A stretch of 64,000 bases of DNA from NCBI RefSeq assembly GCF_003390865.1, contig NZ_QMEJ01000004.1, forward strand, positions 310,001 to 374,000. Direction: 5' to 3'. Made by a program: the position numbers and the translations under genes. Of the stretch, positions 19,182-27,507 are shown piece by piece (the first letter of the stretch is position 1; each line of letters starts with the position of its first letter). The DNA comes from Tropicimonas sp. IMCC34011. GTDB lineage: Bacteria; Pseudomonadota; Alphaproteobacteria; Rhodobacterales; Rhodobacteraceae. Under the pieces are notes generated by a model. The model had not been told where the DNA came from, ran no database searches, and worked only from the letters and a program-made list of their open reading frames with translations.

Positions 19182-19996
19182 GCTTTCAGCCGATTGTCGT
19201 GGGTGGCGGATATGGCGGCTGGCGTTTCCTGACGAGAACCCTCGAAAGCCAGCAGAAGACACATGCCGAGCATTCGAGCTCGTCGCGGGACAAGGCGTAC
19301 TTCGCAGAGAAGATCGGATCGATCACCTCTGCCGCCGACCTCGTCGCGGACCGGCGATTGCTCGGCGTCGCGCTTGGTGCCTTCGGCCTCGAGGACGATA
19401 TCAACAACCGTGCCTTCGTCGAACGTATCCTGTCTGATGGCACGATCGAGCCGGACGCGCTCTCCAACCGTCTTGCCGATAAACGCTACAGGAAATTTTC
19501 CGCCGCGTTCGGCTTCGGCAGTGGTCTTCCGCCTAAGACCATTCGCCCCGGCTTTGCAGATTCGATCCTGAAGGAGTTCGCGGTTCGGAGCTTCGAGAAG
19601 GACGTGGGTGAGCAGGATGCGAACCTCCGCCTTGCACTCGGCGCGCGGCGGGAATTGGGCGAACTTTCAAACGCCGGTGGATCAGCCAACACCGGATGGT
19701 ACACGATCATGGGCAACAAGCCTCTGAGGGCCGTCTTCGAAAAGGCGTTCGGCCTCCCGGCCTCGTTCGGCGCTCTCGATCTCGACGCACAGCTCGACAC
19801 GTTCAAGGATATTGCTGAACGACGTTTCGGAGCGAGCAGCGCGGCCGATTTTGCGGAGCCTGAACGCATGGAGAAGTTGATCCGCATATTCCTCGTCCGC
19901 GCCGACGCGGAGGCATTCGGTGCTACGACTGGATCTGCGGCCCTGACCCTCGTCAGTCAGGCCGCAACCCTTCAGGCAAGCTTCAGGCAGAGATAG
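19178..19996 (+). CDS. DUF1217-type flagellar protein
   Basis: The 272-residue protein starts MSFQPIVVGGGYGGWRFL and resembles the DUF1217 proteins of Rhodobacterales flagellar loci. Repeated helical blocks each carry an aromatic- or acid-rich motif (YFAEKIGSITSAADLVADRR, SNRLADKRYRKFSAAFGFG, and a later LRAVFEKAFGLPASF). There is no signal peptide or membrane segment. Coupling to flbT by an ATGA overlap and placement opposite fliI support a flagellar export or regulatory role, but the function is unknown. Confidence 0.75.
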   Translation: MSFQPIVVGGGYGGWRFLTRTLESQQKTHAEHSSSSRDKAYFAEKIGSITSAADLVADRRLLGVALGAFGLEDDINNRAFVERILSDGTIEPDALSNRLADKRYRKFSAAFGFGSGLPPKTIRPGFADSILKEFAVRSFEKDVGEQDANLRLALGARRELGELSNAGGSANTGWYTIMGNKPLRAVFEKAFGLPASFGALDLDAQLDTFKDIAERRFGASSAADFAEPERMEKLIRIFLVRADAEAFGATTGSAALTLVSQAATLQASFRQR

Positions 19997-19997
19997 A

Positions 19998-20020
19998 AAA
20001 GCGAGACCGTCTCTTGCTTT
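19998..20020. terminator. imperfect hairpin between the convergent DUF1217 and fliI genes
   Basis: AAAGC-GAGA pairs with TCTC-tt-GCTTT around CCG, with a two-base bulge. It sits directly after the DUF1217 stop and before the fliI stop, so it may end transcription from either side. Confidence 0.4.
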
Positions 20021-20071
20021 CTCTGCCCGGCCTCCGCTCCTTAGCGAGCGCGATATCCCTCTGGGCCGACC

Positions 20072-21400
20072 TTACAGTAGCCCTCCCGGCGCTAGCGCGG
20101 CGGACAACTTCAGGAAAGACGATGCGACGCAGTCCGAGGGTTCAGATACGAAGTGGTCGAGCGACGTCCATACCTTGATCGCAGCATCCGTGGCGGCATC
20201 CGAGCCCGGCTCGTAGAGGCCGGATTGGATCATGAGTTCTGCACGCGCATATGCGCCCAGCCTCTGTCGGGCGGTCGCAATGATCGCGTTTTCCCGCGGC
20301 GTCGCTGCCGAGGGCAAGCTCCGGGAGACCGACCGCAAGACGTCGATTGCCGGGTAGCGGCCGCGCTCGGCAATCTCGCGATCGAGAACCACGTGGCCGT
20401 CGAGTACGCCCCGTATCGTATCGGCGACTGGCTCGTCCATGTCCGAGCCGGCGACCAGCGTGGAGAAAACGGCCGTGATGTCTCCGTCGCATCCATACGC
20501 ACCGGGCCCCGTCCGCTCGGCCAGGGACATCGTCGCATGGGCCATGGACGGCGGGAAGCCCCGCATCGACGCCGATTCGCCCGAGGCAAGTGCAACCTCC
20601 CGATGCGCTTCGGCAAACCGGGTGATCGAATCCGCCAGAAGAAGAACATGCTGCCCCTCATCGCGGAAATGTTCGGCCACCGTCAAAGCCGCCGGCAAAG
20701 CCAGCCGCCGGGACAGCGGAGGCTGATCCGACGTCGACACAACGACAACGGACCGGGCAAGGCCCTCGGGTCCGAGAACGTCGCGAACGAAGGAGCCGAG
20801 CTCCCGCCCCCGCTCCCCGACGAGCGCGATCACCACGACGTCGGCTTCGAGCCCCCGGGCGAGCATTCCGAGAAGGGAGGATTTCCCGACGCCCGACCCC
20901 GCGAAAAGCCCGATCCTTTGCCCCCGAACAACCGGCAGGAGCGTGTCGAACACCGCGAGACCCGTATCGAGGCGGGGCCCGAACGGTTTGCGAGCGGAGG
21001 CCGGCGGCGGCGCTGAAAAAAGCGCGCGCGGATGTGAGGACCGGCCGAGCGGGCGCCCGTCGAGCGGCTTGCCGTGAGGATCGACGATCCGGCCAAGCCA
21101 CCCCCGATCCGGCGCGAGGCTGGGGGGACCGATGAGAACCGCGGGATCCCCAACCCTCAGTCCCGCGCCATCCCCGTCGGGGAAGACACTGACTGCACTA
21201 TCGCATAGGCCAACGATCTCCCCCCGTATCCGCCCCGCGGCTCCTTCGAACCGAACGTGATCGCCGAGCGCCGCATCTCTCGCGAGACCTCCGACCTCGA
21301 ACAGACCCCGTCCCGCCGACAGGATTCTTCCCGCCGGCCGAAATGCGCTCCGATCCCGGAATTCCGCGTCGAACAGGTTTTCTATGGTCGTTTCGGCCAT
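20072..21400 (-). CDS. fliI: flagellum-specific export ATPase FliI
   Basis: FliI is the hexameric ATPase of the flagellar type III export apparatus, working with FliH and FliJ. The 442-residue protein has Walker A LFAGSGVGKSSLLGML (about residue 160), ALVGERGRELGSFV, Walker B LLLADSITRFAEAHRE and the DGHVVLDREIAERGRYPAID motif of F1-like ATPases. I start at the ATG at 21400 (MAETTIENL), since the frame further upstream runs antisense into flgB. It diverges from flgB across 81 bases. Confidence 0.94.
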   Translation of the reverse strand: MAETTIENLFDAEFRDRSAFRPAGRILSAGRGLFEVGGLARDAALGDHVRFEGAAGRIRGEIVGLCDSAVSVFPDGDGAGLRVGDPAVLIGPPSLAPDRGWLGRIVDPHGKPLDGRPLGRSSHPRALFSAPPPASARKPFGPRLDTGLAVFDTLLPVVRGQRIGLFAGSGVGKSSLLGMLARGLEADVVVIALVGERGRELGSFVRDVLGPEGLARSVVVVSTSDQPPLSRRLALPAALTVAEHFRDEGQHVLLLADSITRFAEAHREVALASGESASMRGFPPSMAHATMSLAERTGPGAYGCDGDITAVFSTLVAGSDMDEPVADTIRGVLDGHVVLDREIAERGRYPAIDVLRSVSRSLPSAATPRENAIIATARQRLGAYARAELMIQSGLYEPGSDAATDAAIKVWTSLDHFVSEPSDCVASSFLKLSAALAPGGLL

Positions 21401-21447
21401 TCTGAGCCTCCCCGTTTTGTTGCAAACGGTTTTTAAAGGAATCGGCC

Positions 21448-21462
21448 TTAAGAGAGTGTTGA
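21448..21462. promoter_or_regulatory. candidate CtrA site between fliI and flgB
   Basis: TTAA-GAGAGTG-TTGA matches TTAA-N7-TTAA at 7 of 8 positions. It lies 20 bases upstream of flgB and 48 bases upstream of fliI, and a GANTC site (21439-21443) is close by. It could control both divergent units. Confidence 0.55.
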
Positions 21463-21481
21463 AGCAAACGGGAGAACCCCG

Positions 21482-21859
21482 ATGTTCGACACCTTGGACG
21501 TCTTCAGAATGGCCCATGGCATGGCGGCGCATGCCGGGCGTCGCCAGGCTCTTATCGCCGGCAACATCGCGCGCGTGGATATGCCCGGCGAGGTTGCCCG
21601 CGATATCGCGCCCTTCAGCGAAGTCTGGGACGCGACATCCCGGCCAGGCCCGTCACGAACGCGGGCGGGGCATCTCGTGACCGGCTGGAGCCGCTCTCCG
21701 GACGTAATGACCGAGACTTCAAACGCGGACCCGAACGGCAACACCATTTCCGTCGAGACAGAGATGGTGAAGTCCTCGGAGACGCGGCAACAGCACGAAA
21801 TAGCGCTCGCGATCTACCGCAACGCGCTCAACGTCATCCGGCACGGCCTGGGGCGGTAA
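21482..21859 (+). CDS. flgB: flagellar proximal rod protein FlgB
   Basis: FlgB is part of the proximal rod. The 125-residue protein starts MFDTLDVFRMAHGMAAHAGRR, has the rod signature RQALIAGNIARVDMPG, and ends with a helix (VETEMVKSSETRQQHEIALA). It leads the rod operon flgB-flgC-fliE-fliQ-flgF-flgG-flgA-flgH-fliL; flgC begins 3 bases later. Confidence 0.9.
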   Translation: MFDTLDVFRMAHGMAAHAGRRQALIAGNIARVDMPGEVARDIAPFSEVWDATSRPGPSRTRAGHLVTGWSRSPDVMTETSNADPNGNTISVETEMVKSSETRQQHEIALAIYRNALNVIRHGLGR

Positions 21860-21862
21860 GGG

Positions 21863-22252
21863 ATGAACGATCTCGCGCGCACCATGTCGCTCTCGGCGAG
21901 CGGGCTCAAAGCTCAGGCCGCCCGGATCAAGCACGTCTCGGAAAACATCTCCAACGTGGACACGCCCGGTTACCGGCGAAAGACCGTCGCATTCACCCTG
22001 GAGGAAACCGGCACCGAGACGCGCGCCGTCCGGACGGGACCCGTTCGGCTGAGCCAGGCTGATCTGGAGCGAATTCACGACCCCTCCCACCCCCTCGCCG
22101 ATGCCAGCGGGACCTACGAGGGGTCGAACGTCGATCTGATGATCGAGATCGCGGACGCCCGTCAGGCCCAACGCAGCTACGAGGCCAATCTCAAGGCATT
22201 CGATCAGGCCCGGCAGATGATGGCCGGCCTGCTCGATCTGATTAAACGCTAA
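21863..22252 (+). CDS. flgC: flagellar proximal rod protein FlgC
   Basis: This is a 129-residue rod protein with the N-terminal rod/hook signature MSLSASGLKAQAARIKHVSE followed by NISNVDTPGYRRK, and the C-terminal coiled part DARQAQRSYEANLKAFDQAR. It polymerises with FlgB and FlgF and lies 3 bases downstream of flgB. No oddity seen. Confidence 0.94.
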   Translation: MNDLARTMSLSASGLKAQAARIKHVSENISNVDTPGYRRKTVAFTLEETGTETRAVRTGPVRLSQADLERIHDPSHPLADASGTYEGSNVDLMIEIADARQAQRSYEANLKAFDQARQMMAGLLDLIKR

Positions 22253-22264
22253 AGGAGATCCAGA

Positions 22265-22552
22265 ATGGAGATCGCAGCTCTCGGCGCCCTCAGGGGCTAT
22301 GCCGACGCACGCCCCGTCACCGCGCCCAACCCCGGTAGCGGCCCCGGCGCAGTTTTCGGCGATGCAGTGCGGAACATGACCGCCACCGTCGCGAAGGGCG
22401 AGGCGACGGCGAAGGCGGCGATGCTCGGCGAAGCCGACCCCCACGCTCTCGTGTCCGCCCTGGCGCAAACCGAGCTGGCCGTCGAAACTGCGGCAACCAT
22501 CCGCGACAAGGTCGTCGAGGCCTATCAGGAAATCCTGCGGATGCCGGTCTGA
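22265..22552 (+). CDS. fliE: flagellar hook-basal body protein FliE
   Basis: FliE connects the MS-ring and export gate to the rod. The 95-residue protein ends in the characteristic segment DPHALVSALAQTELAVETAA ... RDKVVEAYQEILRMPV. An AGGAGATCC ribosome-binding site precedes the ATG. It lies between flgC and fliQ. Confidence 0.9.
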   Translation: MEIAALGALRGYADARPVTAPNPGSGPGAVFGDAVRNMTATVAKGEATAKAAMLGEADPHALVSALAQTELAVETAATIRDKVVEAYQEILRMPV

Positions 22553-22556
22553 TCCC

Positions 22557-22823
22557 ATGAGCGAGGCCGTTTTCTTCGACGTACTGCGCGAGGGTCTGAG
22601 ACTGGCGGTCGTGATTTCCATGCCGATCCTCGCGGTTGCGTTGGCGGCGGGCCTCCTCGTCGGCCTCTTTCAGGCCCTGACCTCGGTGCAGGAAATGACG
22701 CTCACCTTCGTACCGAAGCTCCTCGCCATCGTTTGCACCTTCTGGATCTCGATGGGGTTCATGACCGGTGCGCTGACAAACTTCTTCACCGCGCGGCTCG
22801 TGCCGCTGATCGCGGGGATCTGA
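22557..22823 (+). CDS. fliQ: flagellar export gate protein FliQ
   Basis: FliQ forms part of the FliP5-FliQ4-FliR1 export gate. The 88-residue protein has two membrane hairpin helices (about residues 17-40 and 50-75), with the typical LLVGLFQALTSVQEMTLTFV loop and PKLLAIV. It starts 4 bases after fliE; flgF begins 1 base after its stop. Confidence 0.93.
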   Translation: MSEAVFFDVLREGLRLAVVISMPILAVALAAGLLVGLFQALTSVQEMTLTFVPKLLAIVCTFWISMGFMTGALTNFFTARLVPLIAGI

Positions 22824-22824
22824 C

Positions 22825-23529
22825 ATGTCGTCCTATATTTCCCTGACCCGGCAGAGCGGCCTGATGGCCGAGATGCGAACCATCGCCAACAACATGGCGA
22901 ACCTTTCGACGACCGGCTTCCGCCGCGAGGGGGTCATCTTCTCCGAATGGGTGTCCTCGGCCGGCGAGGGGCCGTCGACAAGCATGGGCGCGGCGCGGGG
23001 ACGGACCGTGGACCTGTCACAGGGGCCCCTCAACCGCACAGGCGGAACGCTTGACCTGGCGATCGAGGGGGAGGGCTTTTTCGCTGTCGAAACTCCGGAC
23101 GGCCCCCGCCTCACGCGGGCCGGAGCCTTTCAGCCCAGCGGCAACGGAGACCTCGTCACTCCGGACGGTCACCTCGTGCTCGACGCGGGGGGCGCCCCGA
23201 TCTTTGTCCCGCCCGACGCTCGGGGGGTCGCAGTCGCGGCGGACGGGACGGTAAGCGCGGACGGCCGTCCCGTCGCGCAGATCGGTCTCGTCGTGCCACG
23301 CGACCCCACCGAGCTGGAGCGCACGGGCGATACGCTCTTCCGCGCCGAGGGCGGAACCGACCCCGCCGACAATGCCACGATCCTGCAGGGCTTCGTCGAG
23401 GGGGCCAATGTCAACCAGGTGCTGGAACTGGCCCGGATGATCGAGGTGCAGCGGGCCTACGAACTGGGCCAGGGCTTCCTCGACCGTGAGAGCAAGCGCG
23501 TTGCCAGCGTCATCGAAACGCTCGGCTGA
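22825..23529 (+). CDS. flgF: flagellar rod protein FlgF
   Basis: FlgF is a proximal-rod subunit. The 234-residue protein has the rod N-terminus AEMRTIANNMANLSTTGFRR, the central domain LDLAIEGEGFFAVETPDGPR, and the C-terminal FVEGANVNQVLELARMIEVQ motif. It is followed by its paralogue flgG. Confidence 0.93.
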   Translation: MSSYISLTRQSGLMAEMRTIANNMANLSTTGFRREGVIFSEWVSSAGEGPSTSMGAARGRTVDLSQGPLNRTGGTLDLAIEGEGFFAVETPDGPRLTRAGAFQPSGNGDLVTPDGHLVLDAGGAPIFVPPDARGVAVAADGTVSADGRPVAQIGLVVPRDPTELERTGDTLFRAEGGTDPADNATILQGFVEGANVNQVLELARMIEVQRAYELGQGFLDRESKRVASVIETLG

Positions 23530-23543
23530 GAGGACATATCTTC

Positions 23544-24329
23544 ATGGAATCACTCAAGATCGCTGCAACAGGCATGACGGCCCAGCAAATGCGGGTCGAC
23601 GTCATTTCGAACAACCTCGCGAACATGAGCACCACGGGCTACAACGCACGTCGCGCCGAATTCGCGGACCTGCACTACCGTCAGCTGACCCGCCCCGGCA
23701 CGATCAATTCATCGGACGGGACTGTCCTGCCAGCAGGCGTCCAGATCGGGCTCGGCGTCCGCCCCTCGGCGGTGACGGTCAACGTGGCCCAAGGGGCGCT
23801 CAGCGCGACAGGCGGCGACCTCGACATCGCCATCGAGGGACGTGGATATCTCGAAGTGGAACTGCCGAGTGGTGCGTCCGGATATACCCGCGACGGCGCG
23901 TTGAAACGATCGCCGGACGGGCTCATCGTGACGGCGGACGGCTATCCCATCGTCCCCGGCCTGACCATTCCCGACGACGCACGGAGCCTGTCCATCAACG
24001 GCGAAGGCGAGATCTACGCCTACTTCGCGGATCGCGTCGAGCCGGAGCTTCTGGGCCAGATCACGCTCGCCAACTTCTCCAACGACAAGGGCCTCGAGGC
24101 GATGGGCTCGAACCTGTTTCTCGAAACGGAAGCATCCGGCCCCGCACTGGTGTCCACCCCCGGTGTCGATGGCCTCGGCACCCTGCGCCAGGGCTACCTC
24201 GAGGACAGCACCGTCGATGCGGTTCGCGAGATCACTGAACTGATCCAGGCCCAGCGCGGATACGAGCTGAACGCCAAGGTCATCTCCGCCGCCGACCAGA
24301 TGCTCGGCGCAACCACGCAGATCCGATGA
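23544..24329 (+). CDS. flgG: flagellar distal rod protein FlgG
   Basis: FlgG is the distal rod subunit, here 261 residues, the usual length. It shows MESLKIAATGMTAQQMRVDV, the NNLANMSTTGYNARRAEF signature, and the C-terminal ITELIQAQRGYELNAKVIS. The stop overlaps the flgA start by 4 bases. Confidence 0.95.
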   Translation: MESLKIAATGMTAQQMRVDVISNNLANMSTTGYNARRAEFADLHYRQLTRPGTINSSDGTVLPAGVQIGLGVRPSAVTVNVAQGALSATGGDLDIAIEGRGYLEVELPSGASGYTRDGALKRSPDGLIVTADGYPIVPGLTIPDDARSLSINGEGEIYAYFADRVEPELLGQITLANFSNDKGLEAMGSNLFLETEASGPALVSTPGVDGLGTLRQGYLEDSTVDAVREITELIQAQRGYELNAKVISAADQMLGATTQIR

Positions 24330-24790
24330 CGGCCCTCGCGACATATCTCGCGCCGCTTGCGGCCCTACTGGTCTGCCTGCCGGCATCGGCCGAGACACTC
24401 GTTCCGACACGTGTCATCCGAGCCAAGACGATCATCGCTCCGGAGGATGTCGAGATCCTCCCTGGCGAGACCACGGGCGCACTGGAACACCCGGTAGAAG
24501 CGGTCGGCCTCGAAGCTGTGGTCACGCTCTATCCGGATCGTGCGATTCGTCCCGGGGACCTCGCGCCCCCTGCACTCATCGAACGCAACGCCCTGATTAC
24601 GCTCGTCTATCGCGCCGGCGGCGTCGCGATCGCCACCGAAGGGCGCGCCCTCGACCGGGGCGCGGAAGGTGACCGCATTCGCGCCATGAACCTCAGCTCC
24701 CGCACCACGGTCACCGGCCGCGTAGACGGATCGGGGCGCGTCGTACTGAGCCCGAATTCGGACCTCGAACTTGCACTGGAGTCCCCTTGA
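24326..24790 (+). CDS. flgA: flagellar P-ring assembly chaperone FlgA
   Basis: FlgA is a periplasmic chaperone for P-ring (FlgI) assembly. The 154-residue protein has a signal peptide (about residues 1-22, ending near PASA), a SAF-type region with VIRAKTIIAPEDVEILPGET, and the C-terminal IRAMNLSSRTTVTGRVDGSG motif. It overlaps flgG by 4 bases and its TGA shares one base with the flgH ATG. Confidence 0.9.
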   Translation: MTALATYLAPLAALLVCLPASAETLVPTRVIRAKTIIAPEDVEILPGETTGALEHPVEAVGLEAVVTLYPDRAIRPGDLAPPALIERNALITLVYRAGGVAIATEGRALDRGAEGDRIRAMNLSSRTTVTGRVDGSGRVVLSPNSDLELALESP

Positions 24791-25515
24791 TGCGCGCGAT
24801 CGCCGTCATTCTTCTCTGCCTGGCCGCAGCAGGCTGCAACCGTGTGGGCCACATTGGCCGCGCTCCGGATTTCACTTCGAATTCCGGGAATTACGAGCAC
24901 CACGCCATGGTTGCCGCGCCCCTCGCCACGCCGCTCGAGCCGGAGGGCCCGGTGGACCGGGCATCGCTATGGAGCCGGGATCGCCAATCGCTCCTCGGCG
25001 ATCGGCGCGCAGGCGCCCAGGGGGACATCCTGACCGTCGTGGTGGAGATCGACGAGAAAGCCGAGATCTCCAACTCGACCGAGCGCAGCCGCAGCGGCAG
25101 TGAAGATCTGGCGATCTCATCGCTTGTCGGCATTCCCCAGCGGGTCGATCCGCGTCTTCCTCTTGGCGCTAGCCTCGCGGACGCGGTCGATGCGACGAGC
25201 TCCAGCTCTTCCGCCGGGGACGGATCGGTCCGCCGGAACGAGAAGCTGACCCTGCGCGTGGCGGCGACCGTCACGGAGGTTCTGCCGAACGGCGCCCTTC
25301 GGGTGGAAGGAAGCCAGGAGGTGCGGGTCAACTTTGAGATCCGCGAACTGATCGTGTCCGGCTATGTCCGGCCAGAGGACATCTCCCGGCAGAACGAGAT
25401 CACCTACGACAAGATCGCGTCGGCGCGCATTTCCTACGGCGGCCGCGGACAGATTACCGACGTGCAGCAGCCCCGGATCGGTCAGCAGATCGCCGATATC
25501 GTCCTGCCTTTCTGA
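24790..25515 (+). CDS. flgH: flagellar L-ring lipoprotein FlgH
   Basis: FlgH forms the outer-membrane L-ring bushing. The 241-residue protein begins with a lipoprotein signal (LCLAAAGC, Cys16). It contains GDILTVVVEIDEKAEISNST and ends in VSGYVRPEDISRQNEITYDK followed by the Q-rich C-terminus. I prefer the ATG at 24790 to the preceding TTG at 24787. Confidence 0.94.
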   Translation: MRAIAVILLCLAAAGCNRVGHIGRAPDFTSNSGNYEHHAMVAAPLATPLEPEGPVDRASLWSRDRQSLLGDRRAGAQGDILTVVVEIDEKAEISNSTERSRSGSEDLAISSLVGIPQRVDPRLPLGASLADAVDATSSSSSAGDGSVRRNEKLTLRVAATVTEVLPNGALRVEGSQEVRVNFEIRELIVSGYVRPEDISRQNEITYDKIASARISYGGRGQITDVQQPRIGQQIADIVLPF

Positions 25516-25528
25516 CGGAGCCAGACCC

Positions 25529-26023
25529 GTGAAGAAACTTCTCCTTCCCCTCATCCTTGCGCTCGTTGGCGGCGGTGGCGGTATTGCGGCGGGACTTGCT
25601 CTGAAGCCCGACGGCGAGGGGGAGGACTTGGCGGAGACCTGCGCTCCGCTCGACGGGGACGTGAAGCCCGCCGCGGCCCCGATCCCGGAACCGTCGAACG
25701 ACACCGAGTTCGTCAAGTTCAACAATCAGTTCATCGTTCCGGTCATGTCCCGCGAGCGGGTCATCTCGATGATCGTGATGTCGATCAGCCTGGAGACCGA
25801 GCCGGCTCTTCAAGAAGAGGTTTATGCCCGCGAACCGAAACTGCGGGACGGCTTTCTGCGCGTCCTGTTCGACCATGCCAATGCCGGGGGCTTCAGCGGC
25901 AAGTTCACCGACGCTGTAATCATGAACGGGCTGAGACGCGATCTGCTCAGCGTTGCCCATGACGTCGTCGGGCCGAAGGTGGTGGACGTTCTAATCACGG
26001 ATATCGCGCGGCAGGATTCCTGA
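25529..26023 (+). CDS. FliL-family protein, first copy
   Basis: This 164-residue protein has an N-terminal membrane anchor (KKLLLPLILALVGGGGGIAAG), an acidic linker and a periplasmic domain (FVKFNNQFIVPVMSRERVIS, then MIVMSISLETEP and LRVLFDHANAGGFSG) typical of FliL-related proteins, which surround the stator around MotB. It starts with GTG 13 bases after flgH and closes the rod operon. A second FliL-like gene lies at 34829-35308, so the two copies probably differ in role. Confidence 0.78.
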   Translation: MKKLLLPLILALVGGGGGIAAGLALKPDGEGEDLAETCAPLDGDVKPAAAPIPEPSNDTEFVKFNNQFIVPVMSRERVISMIVMSISLETEPALQEEVYAREPKLRDGFLRVLFDHANAGGFSGKFTDAVIMNGLRRDLLSVAHDVVGPKVVDVLITDIARQDS

Positions 26024-26053
26024 AGGCTCCGCCCGGACGGGTAGCTCGGCGGC

Positions 26054-26431
26054 TTACCCGCCGGGCTTCTTCCCGCTCAGCTTCGACAGCACCGCGACGC
26101 GACCGAAGACCGGACGTGCCGCGTCCCGCTCGGCCATCGCTGCGGCCCGCGCGCGAGCCAGGGCCGCATTGCGCTCCCCACGCTCCGCCTCCGCCCATTG
26201 CATCCAACGGCATGCCGCCATGAACTGGGCGGGGGACGCGGAGCCCGCCCCTGACATCTGGGCGAGGCATTCCGCCTTCCGCGCATCCAGGTCCGCGACC
26301 GCCTCCGCCGCCTCCCGTTCCGCGGCCATGGCACGGGCCAGCTTTCTCTGCCGTCCCCGCCATGCCGCCTCAGCCGCATCGAGCAGGCGCGGCAAACGTG
26401 GATCGTCCGCGACACGGCGTTTCCCGGTCAC
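26054..26431 (-). CDS. small helical protein at the end of the flhA-fliR-flhB operon, FliJ-like
   Basis: The 125-residue, Ala/Arg/Glu-rich protein is predicted to be almost wholly helical (residues 10-100), with heptad-like spacing, and ends FGRVAVLSKLSGKKPGG. It overlaps flhB by 4 bases. FliJ, the small coiled-coil component that couples FliI to FlhA, is otherwise not seen in the window, and both its composition and its neighbourhood fit. The assignment is inference; it could be another export chaperone. Confidence 0.5.
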   Translation of the reverse strand: MTGKRRVADDPRLPRLLDAAEAAWRGRQRKLARAMAAEREAAEAVADLDARKAECLAQMSGAGSASPAQFMAACRWMQWAEAERGERNAALARARAAAMAERDAARPVFGRVAVLSKLSGKKPGG

Positions 26432-27507
26432 AGCCCACGCGCCTTCTCGCGCACCCGCTCGGCAAACCGGATCGCGGCAGCGACCGGTTCGTAGAGGTCG
26501 GTGGGGATCTCGGCGCCAATCTCGACCGTTGCATGGAGAGCTCGCGCGGTCGGCGGATCGCCGTGGATCGGCACCCCGGCTTCGCTCGCCGTTCGCCGGA
26601 TCTGCGCGGCAATCTCATCGACGCCCTTTGCCACGCAAACCGGTGCACCGGGCTGCGAGCGATCCCATTTCAGCGCGACCGCGTAGTGCGTGGGGTTCAC
26701 GACGACGACTGACGCCTCGGGCACGTCCGCCATCATGCGGTTCGAAGCGATCGCCTGAGCCCGCTGACGGCGCTCCTGCTTCAGATGCGGATCGCCATCG
26801 CTCTCCTTTGTCTCGTCCTTGATATCTTCCAGCGACATCATGTTCTTGCGCCTGTGATCGAAGAGCTGCCACACGAAATCGATGCCGCCGATCACCAGTT
26901 GCAGCGCGGCGATCACCGCCAGGAACTCGAGGCCGGTTCGCAGAAGCAGGGCGATCGCGCCTTTCGCCGGGAGGCCGGCGCTGCCGATGAGTTCCTGGCT
27001 TCGCAATGAGAGAAACGATGCGAGGATCGCACTCACGACGATCAGCTTCACGAGGCTCTTGGCGAATTCGAAGAGGCCCGAGGGCCCGAACTTCTGCTTC
27101 ATCGTCGATAGCGGCGAAATGCGCGACAGCTTGGGCTGCAGTTTTTCCGGCGCGAAGACGATACCTCGCCGAGCGAGCAGGAACACGGCCACGGCGCCGG
27201 CGGGGAGCGCGAAGAGCGGCGCGATAGCGAGCGCCGATGCGTTTAACGTGCCGCCCATGGCCGCCGTACCGCGGCCGTCGAGAAAAAGGGGGGCCCAGCG
27301 ATCCGCCGCGCCGATGAAGCCGGCTCCGATGGCACCGATCGAGGCGAATGCCGATCCGCCGAACAGCGCCGCTCCGGTCAGCAATCCCCCGTAGGCCATC
27401 GCCGTGTTGAGATCGGCCGAAGCCGGGATCTCCCCTTTTCGCCGCGCATCGTCGAGCTTCTTCTGCGTCGGCTGAAAACTCTTTTCCGCTCCATCCTTGT
27501 CGCTCAT
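26428..27507 (-). CDS. flhB: flagellar export switch protein FlhB
   Basis: FlhB controls substrate specificity of the export gate. The 359-residue protein starts SFQPTQKKLDDARRKGEIPAS, has about four membrane helices, and contains the autocleavage motif NPTH in VVVVNPTHYAVALKWDR (about residue 270). It overlaps fliR by 4 bases. Confidence 0.95.
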   Translation of the reverse strand: MSDKDGAEKSFQPTQKKLDDARRKGEIPASADLNTAMAYGGLLTGAALFGGSAFASIGAIGAGFIGAADRWAPLFLDGRGTAAMGGTLNASALAIAPLFALPAGAVAVFLLARRGIVFAPEKLQPKLSRISPLSTMKQKFGPSGLFEFAKSLVKLIVVSAILASFLSLRSQELIGSAGLPAKGAIALLLRTGLEFLAVIAALQLVIGGIDFVWQLFDHRRKNMMSLEDIKDETKESDGDPHLKQERRQRAQAIASNRMMADVPEASVVVVNPTHYAVALKWDRSQPGAPVCVAKGVDEIAAQIRRTASEAGVPIHGDPPTARALHATVEIGAEIPTDLYEPVAAAIRFAERVREKARGL

